Shown in pieces: positions 23,261 through 34,858 of a DNA stretch of 64,000 nt. The stretch spans positions 370,001-434,000 of the forward strand of contig JAJEKV010000035.1 of the NCBI GenBank assembly GCA_021234155.1. The letters are read 5' to 3'. The translations under genes and the position numbers were made by a program. Origin of the DNA: Isoetes taiwanensis (lineage: Eukaryota > Streptophyta > Lycopodiopsida > Isoetales > Isoetaceae). The first letter of the stretch is position 1, and each line of letters starts with the position of its first letter. The notes under the pieces are model-generated. The model did not search any database and had not been told where the DNA came from. It saw only the letters and a program-made list of their open reading frames with translations.

Positions 23261-24067
23261 TGCTAAGTCGTTGCTCCTCCATGAGTGAAATGATTCGTCT
23301 GAAGAGCTTGAGTGGCTAAGTTCGTCGTCTGGCCTAGGTCGCAGGGCCTTAAGAATTTGCTTGTCGCCACCCACCTTGAGTGCTTCAACGTTCTGGTGCA
23401 AGCTGGAGCTTCCAACCTTCCTAGCTACTTGTTTGGTCCTCCCAACAACTTAGCTTCCTTGATGGTGGCTTCTTCGAGCGATCTTGCCTCTATCTTCGCG
23501 GCTCCTTTGGATCGATCTCGTCGGCTATTCGTTCGGTGGACACTCTTCTGGCAGCTTCGGAGATTAGCTTATAATTCGCCTTACAAGGGTAAAGGAGAGG
23601 TTCAAGCTACCATTTAGAACTTCTAGGGAGTAGAGGTGCTTCCTTAGATTTAATAGTTACTTTTTCTTAAGAGTAAATTTTATTATAACTATGGGTTATT
23701 AATTAAGGTACTTTCCCTAATCACTTAACTATTTCTCAAAATTTCCTAATTCCTTTTTGGGCCAAGTAGTGTTCATTTCACGCCATTTTCTTTCAAGCTT
23801 TGTTTTGAGCGATTTCTCACTCAATTTTTCACTTGAAAGGTGCGGTTCATGAACAACTTGAGCTCAAATTTACTAGAAGGTTTCTTTTTACTATATTATT
23901 TCTATCACTTAGACTATACTTAATCTAATTACGACCCTACTAATGGGAAAAAAAATTTCTCCCACATTTCGCGGTTCAAGACTGGAATTCTCATTCCATT
24001 CCTTAGCTAGGCCGCTTAGTCTACCTATTTAGGGGATATGGTCGGGCTAGCTCTTTGGTCAACCAAG

Positions 24068-24086
24068 AACATTGCTCGATACCATT
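24068..24086 (-). other. primer-binding site, initiator-Met tRNA type
   Basis: On the minus strand, one base after the CACA end of the right-hand LTR, lies TGGTATCGAGC. This is the plant iMet primer site TGGTATCAGAGC with one base missing. It fixes the element's polarity. Confidence 0.88.
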
Positions 24087-25742
24087 GTGACGCCCTCTAA
24101 ACATACAAACATACCGCCGGCCAGACACTCGGCAGAAATCCCCGTCCGGCTCAACAACCGCATTGTGCCCCCTCCGGCTATCCCGCACTATGGAACTCCC
24201 GTGTAGTGTGGAAAGGGGACACGGAAGGTGTCTTGCGCCTCTTCCCTATGGGCTCCTATCACAAAATGGAAGCATAAACAACGCCGGAACTAGCAATAAC
24301 AATACAACATACTACCTCGAAGGGTAGTCCATCACATATCCATATGAGCAAAGAAGATAATCATAAACCATAAAACATGAGAGCTCCTACCCATGGCTCT
24401 GACTCATAAGGAGGATGACCTGATCGGCTAGGCCTCAAGATAGAGCGTGCACCGAAGTCATAACAATGGCGAGGGCTGGCATAAGACAATGGCTAGGGTT
24501 GACCACTCCATCCGCCCCTCCCGTGCATACTTTGGGTGCATGGGCTCAATCAGCTCGCATGACTCTAGCCTTCCCATACGCAATCCCATGGCATCACCCA
24601 TCGGGACTACTCCAGGTTGCATCTCCCCTGGTCCGGGCCGAGGCGTGAAGGGTTGCATCTCCCCTTCCCGGGTCTAGAGGTTCCACGGGCTAGAGAATCG
24701 TGGGCGACACACCCATTCATACCCGACCAACCCCCAAAACAAGAGCCAAGCCGACACTTGCAACTCTTGAGAGGCGGGCGACACCATCGCCCCCAGAGGT
24801 GTCGGACCCATGCTCGGCCCACACGGTGACCCACCATAAGCCTAGCTCACTATGGGATCCCCCTGGCCCCCCACTCCTACAGGGGGATCCTCCTCCCGCA
24901 TTGCCTCTAGCCCCGTTGTGTAGTGCTGAGTCACATCATAGCCTCCATAGCCCGGGTGGGTTCCTATGCACGTTTGCCGAACTAATAGGAACTAAGGGAT
25001 CTAATCTAGGAGCATACTACATATGGCTCTAGGTCTCTACCCCCCTTCCCAATACAAGAGGAGCAAACATGATCAACCATCGCCACATAATCATCACATC
25101 ATGAGAATAATCATAAGAACATCTTAACCTAATCATACAAATCTAACTTACGCTTAGGGTTCCTTGATTAGGGTTCAAGATGATGCATGAGGGTTCTAGG
25201 ATGGCTCTACCCTAGATACAAGATACTAACTCATCCGGAATGTTAATTCCGGATGAACTACTATGATTACTACTCTACATACCGCCTCCCTGAAGCACTC
25301 CCTCCCAATCCCCGGCGCTCCATGGTCTTCAAGTGTTCGAGGTAGCTCCCACTCCTGCCGATGCGCTCACGCCCGGGCTCAGCTTTGGCTAGGCTATGCC
25401 ACAAAGAGACCCGGTTCTAAACGGAGTTTCGAAAGGCCAAGAAGGTTCCCAGACTGTTGGAGCCAGAAAAGAGGCCTAGGGTTAGGGTTTAGGCCTTTAT
25501 AGGTTAGGGTTCACATGTTATGCCACGTGGCTCCAATAGGGTAAGACCGTGTGGCGGGTGCCCAATAGGTTAAGGCCACGTGGAAAATGGTCTTAACCTA
25601 AGGTTGGCTAAGTTATATGAATAACTTAGTCATGCCCCCTAGTGCCACAATCTATGGTATACAAGGATATGAAGATAGACTTGTATAGTGACGGGTCCAG
25701 GAATATACGTATTTATAGCATATATTCCCCTGGAACGTCACA
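24087..25742 (-). repeat. LTR (5' LTR of the minus-strand element)
   Basis: 1656 bases, partner of 14278-15928. The PBS at its left edge shows that this is the 5' LTR of the minus-strand element. Any promoter would lie within it; no TATA box is assigned here. Confidence 0.95.
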
Positions 25743-26290
25743 CAGTTGAACCCCGCAGAGGTGGCTTGGTCAAGGGTGTCAGACGACAACCATATTTTGC
25801 GCTATGGCAGGCAATTGTTGTTGCTGAGTAGTATCTTTGACCTGGTTATTTGCAATGGGTCGGCACAATGGCCATCTTCCAGCTGCTGCACTTGTAGACA
25901 GGAGAACCAAGGGGGCGGCTCCAGTGTCGTGGATTATCTGGTGATGGAGGAACAGGATCTGCACCTGGTTACCCATTTTTCCATTGGAACATTATGGGGC
26001 GAGGAAGTGGAGTAGGACCACCACTATGCCATACTAGTGAAGGGAACAATAGCTATGAGCATCTTCGACTTCGCCCCTTACCGAATTTATATAGGCGACT
26101 AGCCATCATGCGGCCTACACCCTCGAACCAAGAGTGGAAGAATTAGTAATGAGCCATGCAAGGTGGGACATCCACCAATATTTTTAGGAACTTGGGACGC
26201 ATGATGATACAACCCAAGTAAAGAAGTTCTTGGAGGACCATCCCGCATATGGAGATTCCAAGAATAGCTTAAACTTCCTTCCTAATCATT
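25743..26290 (+). mobile_element. LINE endonuclease, C-terminal part
   Basis: Starts with the CAGTT duplication and continues the endonuclease frame broken at 14277: NPAEVAWSRVSDDNHILRYG, then FDLVICNGSAQWP and SSVVDYLVMEEQDL. SxVVDYL is the conserved end of the APE fold, in which this Asp precedes the catalytic His region. A weaker continuation (DFAPYRIYIGD) reaches about 26100, and broken LINE-like sequence may extend to 26290. Confidence 0.85.
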
Positions 26291-28575
26291 GTAATAATGT
26301 ATTTATCTTATGAATATATTTTGTTTGGCATTATAAATGTTCTTTGATATACTTTTGTTCGCATAACCATATGATCAAACACAACCAATGCAACAACAAA
26401 CAAAAGCTAATCATAGGAGTGCAATCTAATCTGTATGCAGCTAGAGCACCGAGGACCATAGAGCAGCACCGATGCCATGGGGACAAAGAAACTCCTACCG
26501 AAGCAATTCCAGCCAAGGAACCTATACCAAGAGTTTGAAGTCTGCGCACTCAAGAAGAGATAACCCGTGATGAGATTGATATCTAAGCAATCGCATCCGA
26601 CTAGAACGTCTATTTACCCCGAGGCACCAAACGTAGAACGATAAGGGAAAGAAGAGGGACTGGAGAAGGAGATCCCCCAGCAAGGACTCCTCTAACAACA
26701 GTTCTAAAGAGGAGCAGGAAAATGATCAAGAAGACCGCCATGGTCCAAACCGAGATAAAGGCAGAAACGGGACCGACTATCAAAATAAAGTCGACTCTGC
26801 CTTTGAAAGCAATGTCCGAAAAGCCGTGAAGCTAGATCGGTTCTGGGGATAGTAGATCGAAATGGAAGCCAAGCCTGGATTGGATGAGATGAGAGAGTAT
26901 AGGAACACCTATGGCGTGAAGGACAAAGACAAGGCGAGGAGCTATAGCTAACCTCAAAGGAGCGACCAGAATTTTGTGGAAGGGTTATGCTAGGACCGAT
27001 GGGCCGAAAGCAGGGACAGCGGCAGATGTTTAAAAAAGTTCCCCAAGGCATTTAAGCCATTATATACCAAAAGAAACACAAGGTGCCACATAATGCAGGT
27101 TCTACATGTTGGAATAGGGCAATAAGATGGTACGTATAATACGCGGAGAATTCATGAGACTGAGGCTTTATGTGTCGAAGTTGAGCGAAAAACACACAGT
27201 TGAAGGATACATCAAGGGCTTGAATGATGAGATCAGGAAGCTTGTGAGAGCTATCAACCCCAGAACAGTGTCAGAAGCAGAGTCCAAGGCCTTGAGCTGA
27301 CAAGGAATAGGTCCCCAAAGCAGGGGGCAAAAACAACAGTACTATCAGGATAAGGGAAAAGTTATTCGAAGCTATAGTCCGAGAGCAACAAGCCTGGCAC
27401 CTGCTAGACCACAGTACAATGCAAACAATGAGAAGCAGGACAAGAAGCAAGTCCCTTCAAGGATAAAGGGCAAGCGGGAGGTTCAAACTACTCCAAAGCA
27501 GTGAAGCAGTTCTTGCAGTCCATTCCCAAAGAGAAGAGGCAAGAATGTATAGAAAAGCAGTTGTGCTTCAAGTGCTTCCAACCAAGACATCGGATGCACA
27601 ACTGTCCTTTTGTGATGAATACGGCGCTAACAGAGTTAGGAGGATGGGAGACACCCCCAGAACACAACGAGGAAGAAGCTTGCGATGACATCCAGGGTGA
27701 GTGCTACATCTTTGCGTCCATTGGCTCCGAGAATGCCGAGAGTTAATATCAGGTCATTTCAACAATAGAAAAAGTCAAAGCCAAATTTTTCATAGTCTTG
27801 ATAGACACAGGGAGTACCCATAATTTTGCTTCCACGAGGATGGTAGAAATATTGAAGCTAAGACCCTTGAAGTCTAAGCCTAAGCTGGTAGTGTTGGCAA
27901 GTGGAGCAATCTGACACACAAGGGGGAAAAAGGATCAACTTCGACATAGACTTTCCCGGCATCAATATTGGAATGGGAGCAGAGGTCATGAACATTGGCA
28001 AGTATCACCTAATCATAGGAATAGAATACCTTGGTCCGACCAGTGCTATAATTAATTACAGGAAACGGAAAGTGACTTTGACGGCGCCAAATGACAAAAT
28101 CATTGAGATAACAGGTAAAGAAGTCACTCACTCCAATCATGCAATGCATGTCTAGTAAGAAGTTATTTAAATGTATAAAGAGAGAGCAAGTGGCCTACAT
28201 CTTCAAGTTCGAAGTTGAGGAGCCGAAAACAGAGGAAGACAAGGAGAGCAAAGCATTGAACAAGTTGCCGAAGCAAATAGTCAAGCTAGTGAAGGAATTC
28301 CATGATCCGTTTCCGTGATGAGATAAAAGTAACTTCCTCCATACAAAGGGAGTCGAGTGTGAAATAGCACTTGAACCAGGGACTAAGCCCACAAGTAAGC
28401 CACCGTACAGAATGGCAGCTCAAGAGTTGGAGGAAGTGAAGAAGCAGTTGCAAGAGTTGTTGGACTTAGGATTTATAAGACCTAGTGTGTTCCCGTTTGG
28501 GGCACCTATCCTATTCGTCAAGAAAAAAGGCGGAAGCTTAAGGATGTGCATTGACTATTGTCAATTAAACTATTG
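26290..28575 (+). mobile_element. second Ty3/gypsy fragment (gag, protease, start of RT), plus strand
   Basis: Broken frames give, in order: a retrotransposon-gag segment (GEFMRLRLYVSKLSEKHTVE at about 27150), a zinc-knuckle-like motif C-F-K-C-F-Q-P-R-H-R-M-H-N-C (27564-27605), a protease with the DTG active site (IVLIDTGSTHNFAS at about 27800), and the start of reverse transcriptase ([46 protein letters not shown] at 28550). The RT stops abruptly at about 28575, where LINE sequence resumes. LTRs were not found, so it is a fragment or was recombined. Confidence 0.85.
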
Positions 28576-28675
28576 CTCACTCCAACAAGTCACTAATCCC
28601 ACCTCCCCGCCTACAGACCATCGGGCCAAGTACCGCTCCTTCCTCAAGAACAAGAAAGCCGATACCCTGAGACAT
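28576..28675 (+). mobile_element. LINE segment between two insertions
   Basis: [20 protein letters not shown] followed by LKNKKAD matches the LINE at 40170-40260 (RQVTDPISPPAGPGQYRSFL). It bridges the second gypsy fragment and the inverted-repeat DNA element and shows that both sit within the same LINE. Confidence 0.85.
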
Positions 28676-30424
28676 TAGGGCGGATTTGGGGTCTCAAAAT
28701 GGCCTCCTATCAGCCATTCCACGCCATATTTCATCCTTTTTCCCATGCCACCTAGGATACCAAAATCTCATCATTACATTTACTTGGAATATTCTCTCGG
28801 AATAAGGGGATTGCGCATTCATGGCGCCATATGTATTTAATTGGTTTGGTTGTCGGAGGCTGTGATGCAACATGTGGGCGCTTCTAAAAAGCCACTTGCA
28901 TTATAGCATACCAAGAACTCATGACGGTGCCTCTTGGTTTGTCGGATACCAAGCGTGCGCGTGTCACCGATTCTTGCGCTTATTTTCATTTAGAGGCCAT
29001 GGCCATACAAGCTTCCGCCTTCCACATTTCAAAATTTGAATGTGTAGGTTGAAGCTTTGTATCGGACTTTCATTTCGAGGAGGCTGCAAGCTGCGCTACT
29101 TATGGGTGGTTCATGGAGAAGTTTAGGCCCCCGCTGAGTTCCCATGAGTAAACCTTCGATTAAAAATTCAGGCTGCATCAGCCTACATAAGTTGGATCTT
29201 GCAAGGGCTGATTTTCCAAAACGGGCTGAATTTTTTTGCCTCAGCCCAAGTTCAAATGGGGTTTTTAAGCCGGCCCTAGTTAGATTCCATGTGAACCAAA
29301 GCATTAACGGGATCTTTACTTCATCCCAATCTGAGGGCTTCGCCCCTACAATTCGAAATTTGAATTTGCTTAATGTATAAAAGCATGGATTGTAGGAGAA
29401 TGGACTTTTCGATTTCTATATGCACGTTGCAAATTTCAAAAACGAGGTTAATACGGACGCTCACCACACGGCGGTGAATTTGGGGCATAAAAATTGTACA
29501 CCTTCATTTGCCAAAAGCGATCCACGCAAAGATGGAAGCTCCAAATGATGTGTGGATAAGAATCCAATCGACTCACGAATATGCTCCAGTCTTCAATCGC
29601 AAAAAGGAGGTCTAAAAAATAAGAACTTAGACCTCGACATGTTGTGTCTTGCAGGCTCAAAAAGTGTTGACATCTGGGCGGATGGCAGTTTATATCCATT
29701 GGATCCGTTGAGTGGCAAGAAACCGTCATTTCAGGACGTTTCAAGTTTAGTCCGATTTTGTGGTGACGGGTTACTTCGGCCTCCTAGGATATTGTGAGAG
29801 ATTTAGAGAGGATGAAGGCATTCGAATCGAATACGAGTTCCTTGAGATGAGCCGCTCCGATAAGGAAGGGAAATGTCCGTGAAGATGCTAATAAATGACA
29901 TTATACTTTGCAATGTGAAGGGTTTATACATTCTTGAAGTACAAAGGTTATGGTGTTTGTGTTTAGATACCGCTAATACAAGAAGTCTTTGACTACCTTT
30001 AACAATAGATTCCTTTAAAACTCTATTGCTATTTAAATTATAGCAAAAATGAGTCTTGAAACTCTTTAAGTAGTAGAAGAACTCTTTGACTAGTTATCCA
30101 TTTGATGACCATTTTTAAGAAAATATGATATGTGACATTCTTATATGCAAACATTCATAAAATTTATGAACATTGAAGGTCAAAGCCATCCTTGTTTAAA
30201 GAGGATCATATGATGCTAAATCTTCATCTTGGAAGTAATTGCATATAAGAAATTAACCGGTGTGATCCTTGCGCGTAAAAAGTAAATAGAAACACAAATA
30301 TTCAACTTACAACTTAGCGTAAACAAATAGTATTTTAAAAAACCAACACTTTATATACTAATACTTTACACTTTAAATAAGATATTTCTTTCTTTCCTTT
30401 TACTTGAAAGCTATTTTTTTTTTC

Positions 30425-30505
30425 AAGATGGATCACACCAAGTGAATAATACATATGCAAAAAAAAGGGACACACTAAATTCGCATGGTGTGATCCACTT
30501 TCTTA
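30425..30505. repeat. short hairpin element (GGATCACACC / GGTGTGATCC), copy 1
   Basis: GATGGATCACACCAAGTGAA and AATTCGCATGGTGTGATCCA are inverted arms around a short loop, about 80 bases in all. It is a MITE-sized hairpin nested in the larger element. Confidence 0.75.
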
Positions 30506-30819
30506 TTTGTTGTCAAATTAAAATTAAACACAAGTACCCCTTCTCATTTAATGCTTTACCACCCCAAGTGCATAAAGTTATTAGTCCTTTTCAAAGAGCA
30601 TATCTTTTTTTAAGAAGGATCACATCAAGCATCCTATTTGCATCTAAAATACTTTACCAACTCTAGTAGTACATAAAGTTATTAGCCCTTTTCAAAAAGC
30701 AAACACTTTATCAATAAATGAGCACGTCACATATCCACACTTAACTTCAAATAAGACACATATATATTTCTTTTATTAAAAGATAATCAAAGTAATTTTA
30801 CTATAGGAAGTCATGTTTT

Positions 30820-30900
30820 TCCAAAAAGATCACACCAAGCGAATTTTGTATAAGCTAAAAGGTTGGAATATACTAAATTCGCATGGTGTGATCCACTTTC
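30820..30900. repeat. short hairpin element, copy 2
   Basis: AAAAGATCACACCAAGCGAA pairs with AATTCGCATGGTGTGATCCA. The sequence right of it (CTTTCTTGTTTGTTATCAAT) also matches that right of copy 1, so the copies arose by duplication of a block of about 400 bases or by separate insertion. Confidence 0.75.
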
Positions 30901-31582
30901 TTGTTTGTTATCAATAGATAATAACACCAAGTCCCTCATCAATAGCATTTGCATATAAAATATGTATCATTCCAAGTTATATTATGTTTTATGAACTAAA
31001 CTTTTTCAAAGAGGGTCCCAAAGCAAAATACAAACACATAATCAATAAGCCAACACTTTACCAACAACCAAAGCTTTATTAAATAAGATTTTTATGTTAT
31101 TTTATCAAACCTAACAATGTTTTCATATGTGACACTTTGAGTTAACTGATCCAAAGGCTCGTGAAAGCGACATTTTATACAATATGTCTTTGGAGCTTTT
31201 TTGTCGTGGCATTAGTAAACACCTCTAATGGAGCAAATATTTTGTAACTCATTTTTTCAACAACCCTGGATGCACGTCTTATCAAGCATTTCTTCATTGC
31301 AAGGACACCATTCTCATAAGGCTTGCACAATTCGCTTAAACGAGGTCATGGAATGACTTTCAAGCTCGGCTCCCACAATTTTACAACGTAAAACTAGATG
31401 CCCATTGCCCTGAATGTATATCTTGGAAAAGCATGTCTCTTATGTCCATATGTTAGACAACAACGATGCCAGTAATGCTTTTCCCTAGTCCCAAATCCCC
31501 GACATCTGATAAATATAGCCCAAAGAAAAATATTTGATTCAGTGAGTGAATATAAATCAAGAAGAGGGAAGAAAAAAAAAGC

Positions 31583-31655
31583 AAGGATCACATGACGCGA
31601 AATCTCACTACACATTTACAAAGTGCATATGCATTTTCGCATGGTGTGATCCATG
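31583..31655. repeat. short hairpin element, copy 3 (diverged)
   Basis: AAGGATCACATGACGCGAAA faces TTTCGCATGGTGTGATCCAT. It is the same arm consensus with a different loop. Confidence 0.65.
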
Positions 31656-32549
31656 TATTATTGAGGGTGCAAATTTGCAAATATCCTCCTCTTCAAACCC
31701 CTTCCCCCCCTCCCTTCCTTTTTTTTTTTGCAATATACTATCCATAGCATTTATTTTGAACCCTATAGTTCTACCTATTCATTGCGTATTAATGGCGCTC
31801 CGGCGATGTAACTCCATAGTCATCCTTCGTTAAGGATAGCATTCTCACCCACAAGCCTATGGATAGATATCCTTCCACCGATCATGCCTTTATTGTTTTG
31901 TAAGTGATGAACTTGGGGAAGCAATGTGGGAGTACTAGGAGCAATGATGGATGCAATTAGAGATACTGATCGGTCGTTGAATTGTAAGAATGAATGGCGG
32001 GGAGCAATACGATGAATGGGAAGATTTTGAAAAGTAGGAAAACTTCAGAATGAAAATTTGGGTAGTAAAACATGGCATGTAACGACGTTTGCTTGTCCAA
32101 GACATCGCCTCGCCGTTGTTGCTTAACTCTATGCTCGCCCTTAAAAAACAGACACTATTGAAGACTTGGATTCCAAATGAAGAGCTTAAGGCGGAGAGGA
32201 TGCACGTAAGCGGCGCTTAATGTGAACAATGGAAATCTTGGTGCCAAAATTTGAAAAGGTGGTTGGTGCATATGGGCATGTGCACACTAGGCGGGAAAAG
32301 TAGCCATTATTTTGGTCCGCGATACGATTTTCGAAAAATGCGGGCCATTAATGTGGTTGCAATGAATGCACAAACATGTCCTATGAAATTTCGGCCATGT
32401 GGATGCCAAGTAAGCTTCGCTCCTCTTTCTACTTGCCAACTAATACTGACTTTGGAAAAAAATGCGCAAACATCATTGGTCGCGAGAAACATGACGTGGA
32501 ATTCTGGCATCCAAGATAAGGGCCATTTTGAGACCCCAAATCCGCCCTA

Positions 32550-34858
32550 ATGGCATCAGCAACAGATGTTTGGTCTCCTGGATCGGCACCCCAAGACATT
32601 CTGGAGAAGGGTCTTGAGCAAGACCGCCTGACCCCCCAGGGGAACATCACCGGAGCAATGGGTACAAGATTTGCAACGCCTTTACGACCCTTTCGGGGGC
32701 GGACACCAGTCCCTCCACAGATAGGCATGGCTCTGGGCATCACAGAGGGGGATGTCATTATGGGCCTACAACGTCTAACTAATGGGAAAGCAGCAGATTT
32801 AGATGGCATGCAGGCAGAACTTCTGAAATGGGCTGGGCCTCCACTGATGCCTGTTCTCACGGCGTTATTCAACAAAGCATTGCAAGAAGGCTTCCCTCCG
32901 CAGTGAACCACTAGTAGAGTTGTGCCCATATACAAGGCAGGGGACCCTCAATGCCCGGCCAACTATCGTGCTATTATGGTCAGCTCTCTCTTTGCAAAAG
33001 CGCTATCGGCATCCTTGAGCAGCCGACAATAATATGGGCAGAGGAGGCAGATGTGCGAGCTCTCACACAGGTAGGTTTTCGGCCCAGGCATTCCACCATT
33101 GATCATACTTCACACTGGCACATTATTGAGGATAGCAGGATTCACCGACAAAACCTGTACTGTTGTTTCGTGGATTTCGCAAACGCTTTTGACACAGTGC
33201 CCCGAGACAGGTTATGGGACTGACTGCGGCAGCTGAGGACTCTTCTTGACTTGCAAAATGCAGTGTATAGGCTATACAAGGCATGCTCAGGCCGTATCAC
33301 ATCATCAGGACAGCCAGTAGTCAGTAGTATTGGAGTGCGTCAAGGTTGCCCCCTCTCCCCCACACTCTTTGGCCTATACATTGACCAGCTGGAAGATTGG
33401 CTCTCTGAGCATGGAGGTGCGGGCGCCCATCTCATGCATCACACAATCCGACAACTCATATATGCTGATGTCAACCTCCTAGCCTATACTCCAGAGGACA
33501 TGCAACATCACCTGGATGTTCTTGACACTTTTTGCCGATTCACTGGCATGCGAGTTAACTTGGCCAAAACTAGGGTGCTGCTAGTTTCATCATCCCATCA
33601 GCCAAGGCTTCCCTCATTCACTTATCAGGGACAGGATGTAGAGGTAGCTCCGACCTACAAGTACTTTGGGATCGAGTTCTCTACTTCCACCCATTGGGAT
33701 GTTGCCATCAGGTTGCGGGTCACGGCAGGTTGGAAAGCACTATATGCCATGCAGAACAACAGCCACAAGGCAGAGTTGTATGCCTGGGGCCACTAGTCAC
33801 ACTTATTTCGGGCATTGGTCGAGCCGGTTCTTTTGTATGGGGCAGAAGTGTGGGGTCCGGTGATATGCCTCAACACCTGGAATGACCTCGAGCAGGTGCA
33901 GAAAGCCTTCTTGGTACGAGCCCTTGGGGTAAAGTCCACAATTCTATACCAGATCCTACTCCAGGAGACAGGTTTTCTACCTTTTCAACGGGCTGCATTG
34001 GAACGCCATATCATTTACTTCCAGAAGGTGGTTGCTATGGGTGATACACGTTTGTCCAACCTTGCTTTGGCCATGGCAATGGGTCCCCAACGCCTGAAAG
34101 CCTGCTGGAAGGACAAGCAAGCTCAGTGGTTCTCACGCTGGGGTGTACAGGCAAACAGATGCATACATGTAAAGACAAAGAAGGATCACAAGGCACTTAA
34201 GTTGTACCTAGATGCCACTTTCCTTCGCAAGCTCTGGGATGCAGATGCTCTAACGCACGTTAAGCTGGCATACTATTCGGCAGCAAGTCAATCCCAGGCT
34301 CACGAGAGGCCCACACCAGTACTTGTACACCCAGTTGCCCATGAAGAAGCGCAGACTTATAGCTTCCATTCGCACGGGTGCACATCGCCTCCGCATTGAG
34401 ACAGGACGCTGGCCTGGGAAGCGTGAGAGCAAAGGCTTTTCCAGTGTTGCCACCAGGGTGCCATTGAGGATAAATGTCATGCCCTCCAGATCTGCCCAGC
34501 GTTTGCCCATATCAGGGAGTGGTATGTCTGATTACTAGTGCCTGGCCAACCTTTGCATGAGTTATTGAATACGGCGTCAGTGGGTTTGTTGGGGTCATAC
34601 ATCCAGGAGGTTATGGATGCACGGACTCAGTTGTGTCTTCCGAGACGGTGTTGAACTGTCCTACACAATTGTACAACATGCCAACAGACTTATTACTGCT
34701 AAGGTTTTTCCCTCGAAAACCCTTCGGGGCGGGGGTTTTTTAATCCTGTCAGTAATACGCTTGCTGCTCTCTTTTTGTTTGGGTCCCATAGGCCAGTCGG
34801 TCTCCGTGGACGCTAAAAAGCTATTCTATTCTATTCTATTCTATGTCATCCAGCGAGG
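32550..34858 (+). mobile_element. LINE reverse transcriptase and 3' end (main split LINE)
   Basis: Broken frames give the LINE RT: NGKAADLDGMQAELLKWAGP, RVVPIYKAGD after a stop, FVDFANAFDTVPRDRLWD, GVRQGCPLSPTLFGLYIDQL, then QLIYADVNLLAY, where the catalytic YADD has lost one Asp, NLAKTRVLL, and a long C-terminal region (GAEVWGP, LGVKSTILYQILLQETGFLP). A Cys/His-like motif follows near 34440-34500 in broken frames, then a 3' UTR and the (ATTCT)n tail ending about 34856. The 41.2-kb copy retains YADD, so the loss is specific to this copy. The element as a whole begins upstream of 13740. Confidence 0.92.
34828..34856 (+). repeat. LINE 3' tail (ATTCT)n
   Basis: GCTATTCTATTCTATTCTAT immediately after GTCTCCGTGGACGCTAAAAA, as in the copy ending at 42563. 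A pentanucleotide tail instead of poly-A is typical of this LINE family. Confidence 0.9.

Larger units (their letters stand above)
14278..25742 (-). mobile_element. Ty3/gypsy chromodomain LTR retrotransposon, complete but decayed
   Basis: Both ends are long repeats starting TGTGACG and ending CGTCACA. A 5-bp target duplication CAGTT flanks the element (14273-14277 and 25743-25747). Polarity is minus: the primer-binding site follows the right-hand LTR and the polypurine tract precedes the left-hand LTR. Going leftward from 24086 the internal region holds gag-like sequence, a repeat-rich stretch, reverse transcriptase (about 18.5-18.3 kb), integrase (about 17.9 kb) and a chromodomain tail (about 17.2-16.87 kb). 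Integrase lying after reverse transcriptase is the Ty3/gypsy order. All frames are broken, so it is not autonomous now. It inserted into the LINE endonuclease; removing it restores the host LINE frame across the target site. Confidence 0.93.
28676..32549. mobile_element. 3.9-kb DNA transposon-like element with 29-bp terminal inverted repeats
   Basis: The ends TAGGGCGGATTTGGGGTCTC... (28676-28704) and their exact reverse complement (32521-32549) form a perfect 29-bp inverted repeat, with weaker pairing further in (ATTCCACGCCATATTT against ATTCCACGTCATGTTT). It splits the LINE frame. Inversion symmetry extends to CATTAGGG/CCCTAATG, so the boundary may be 28673-32552. The target duplication is unclear: TA fits a shorter reading, and a decayed 7-8-bp copy (GAGACAT / ATGGCAT) is also possible. 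No transposase was recognised inside, so it is non-autonomous or decayed. Confidence 0.85.

Noticed and set aside
22839-23319. Leu/Ser/Pro-rich plus-strand frames up to 139 residues
   Set aside because: Antisense of the gag-like repeat in the minus-strand gypsy element.
28676-32549. Tc1/mariner assignment from the TA at both ends
   Set aside because: TA flanks are expected by chance within the palindromic TAGGG/CCCTA end; no DDE/D transposase was seen.
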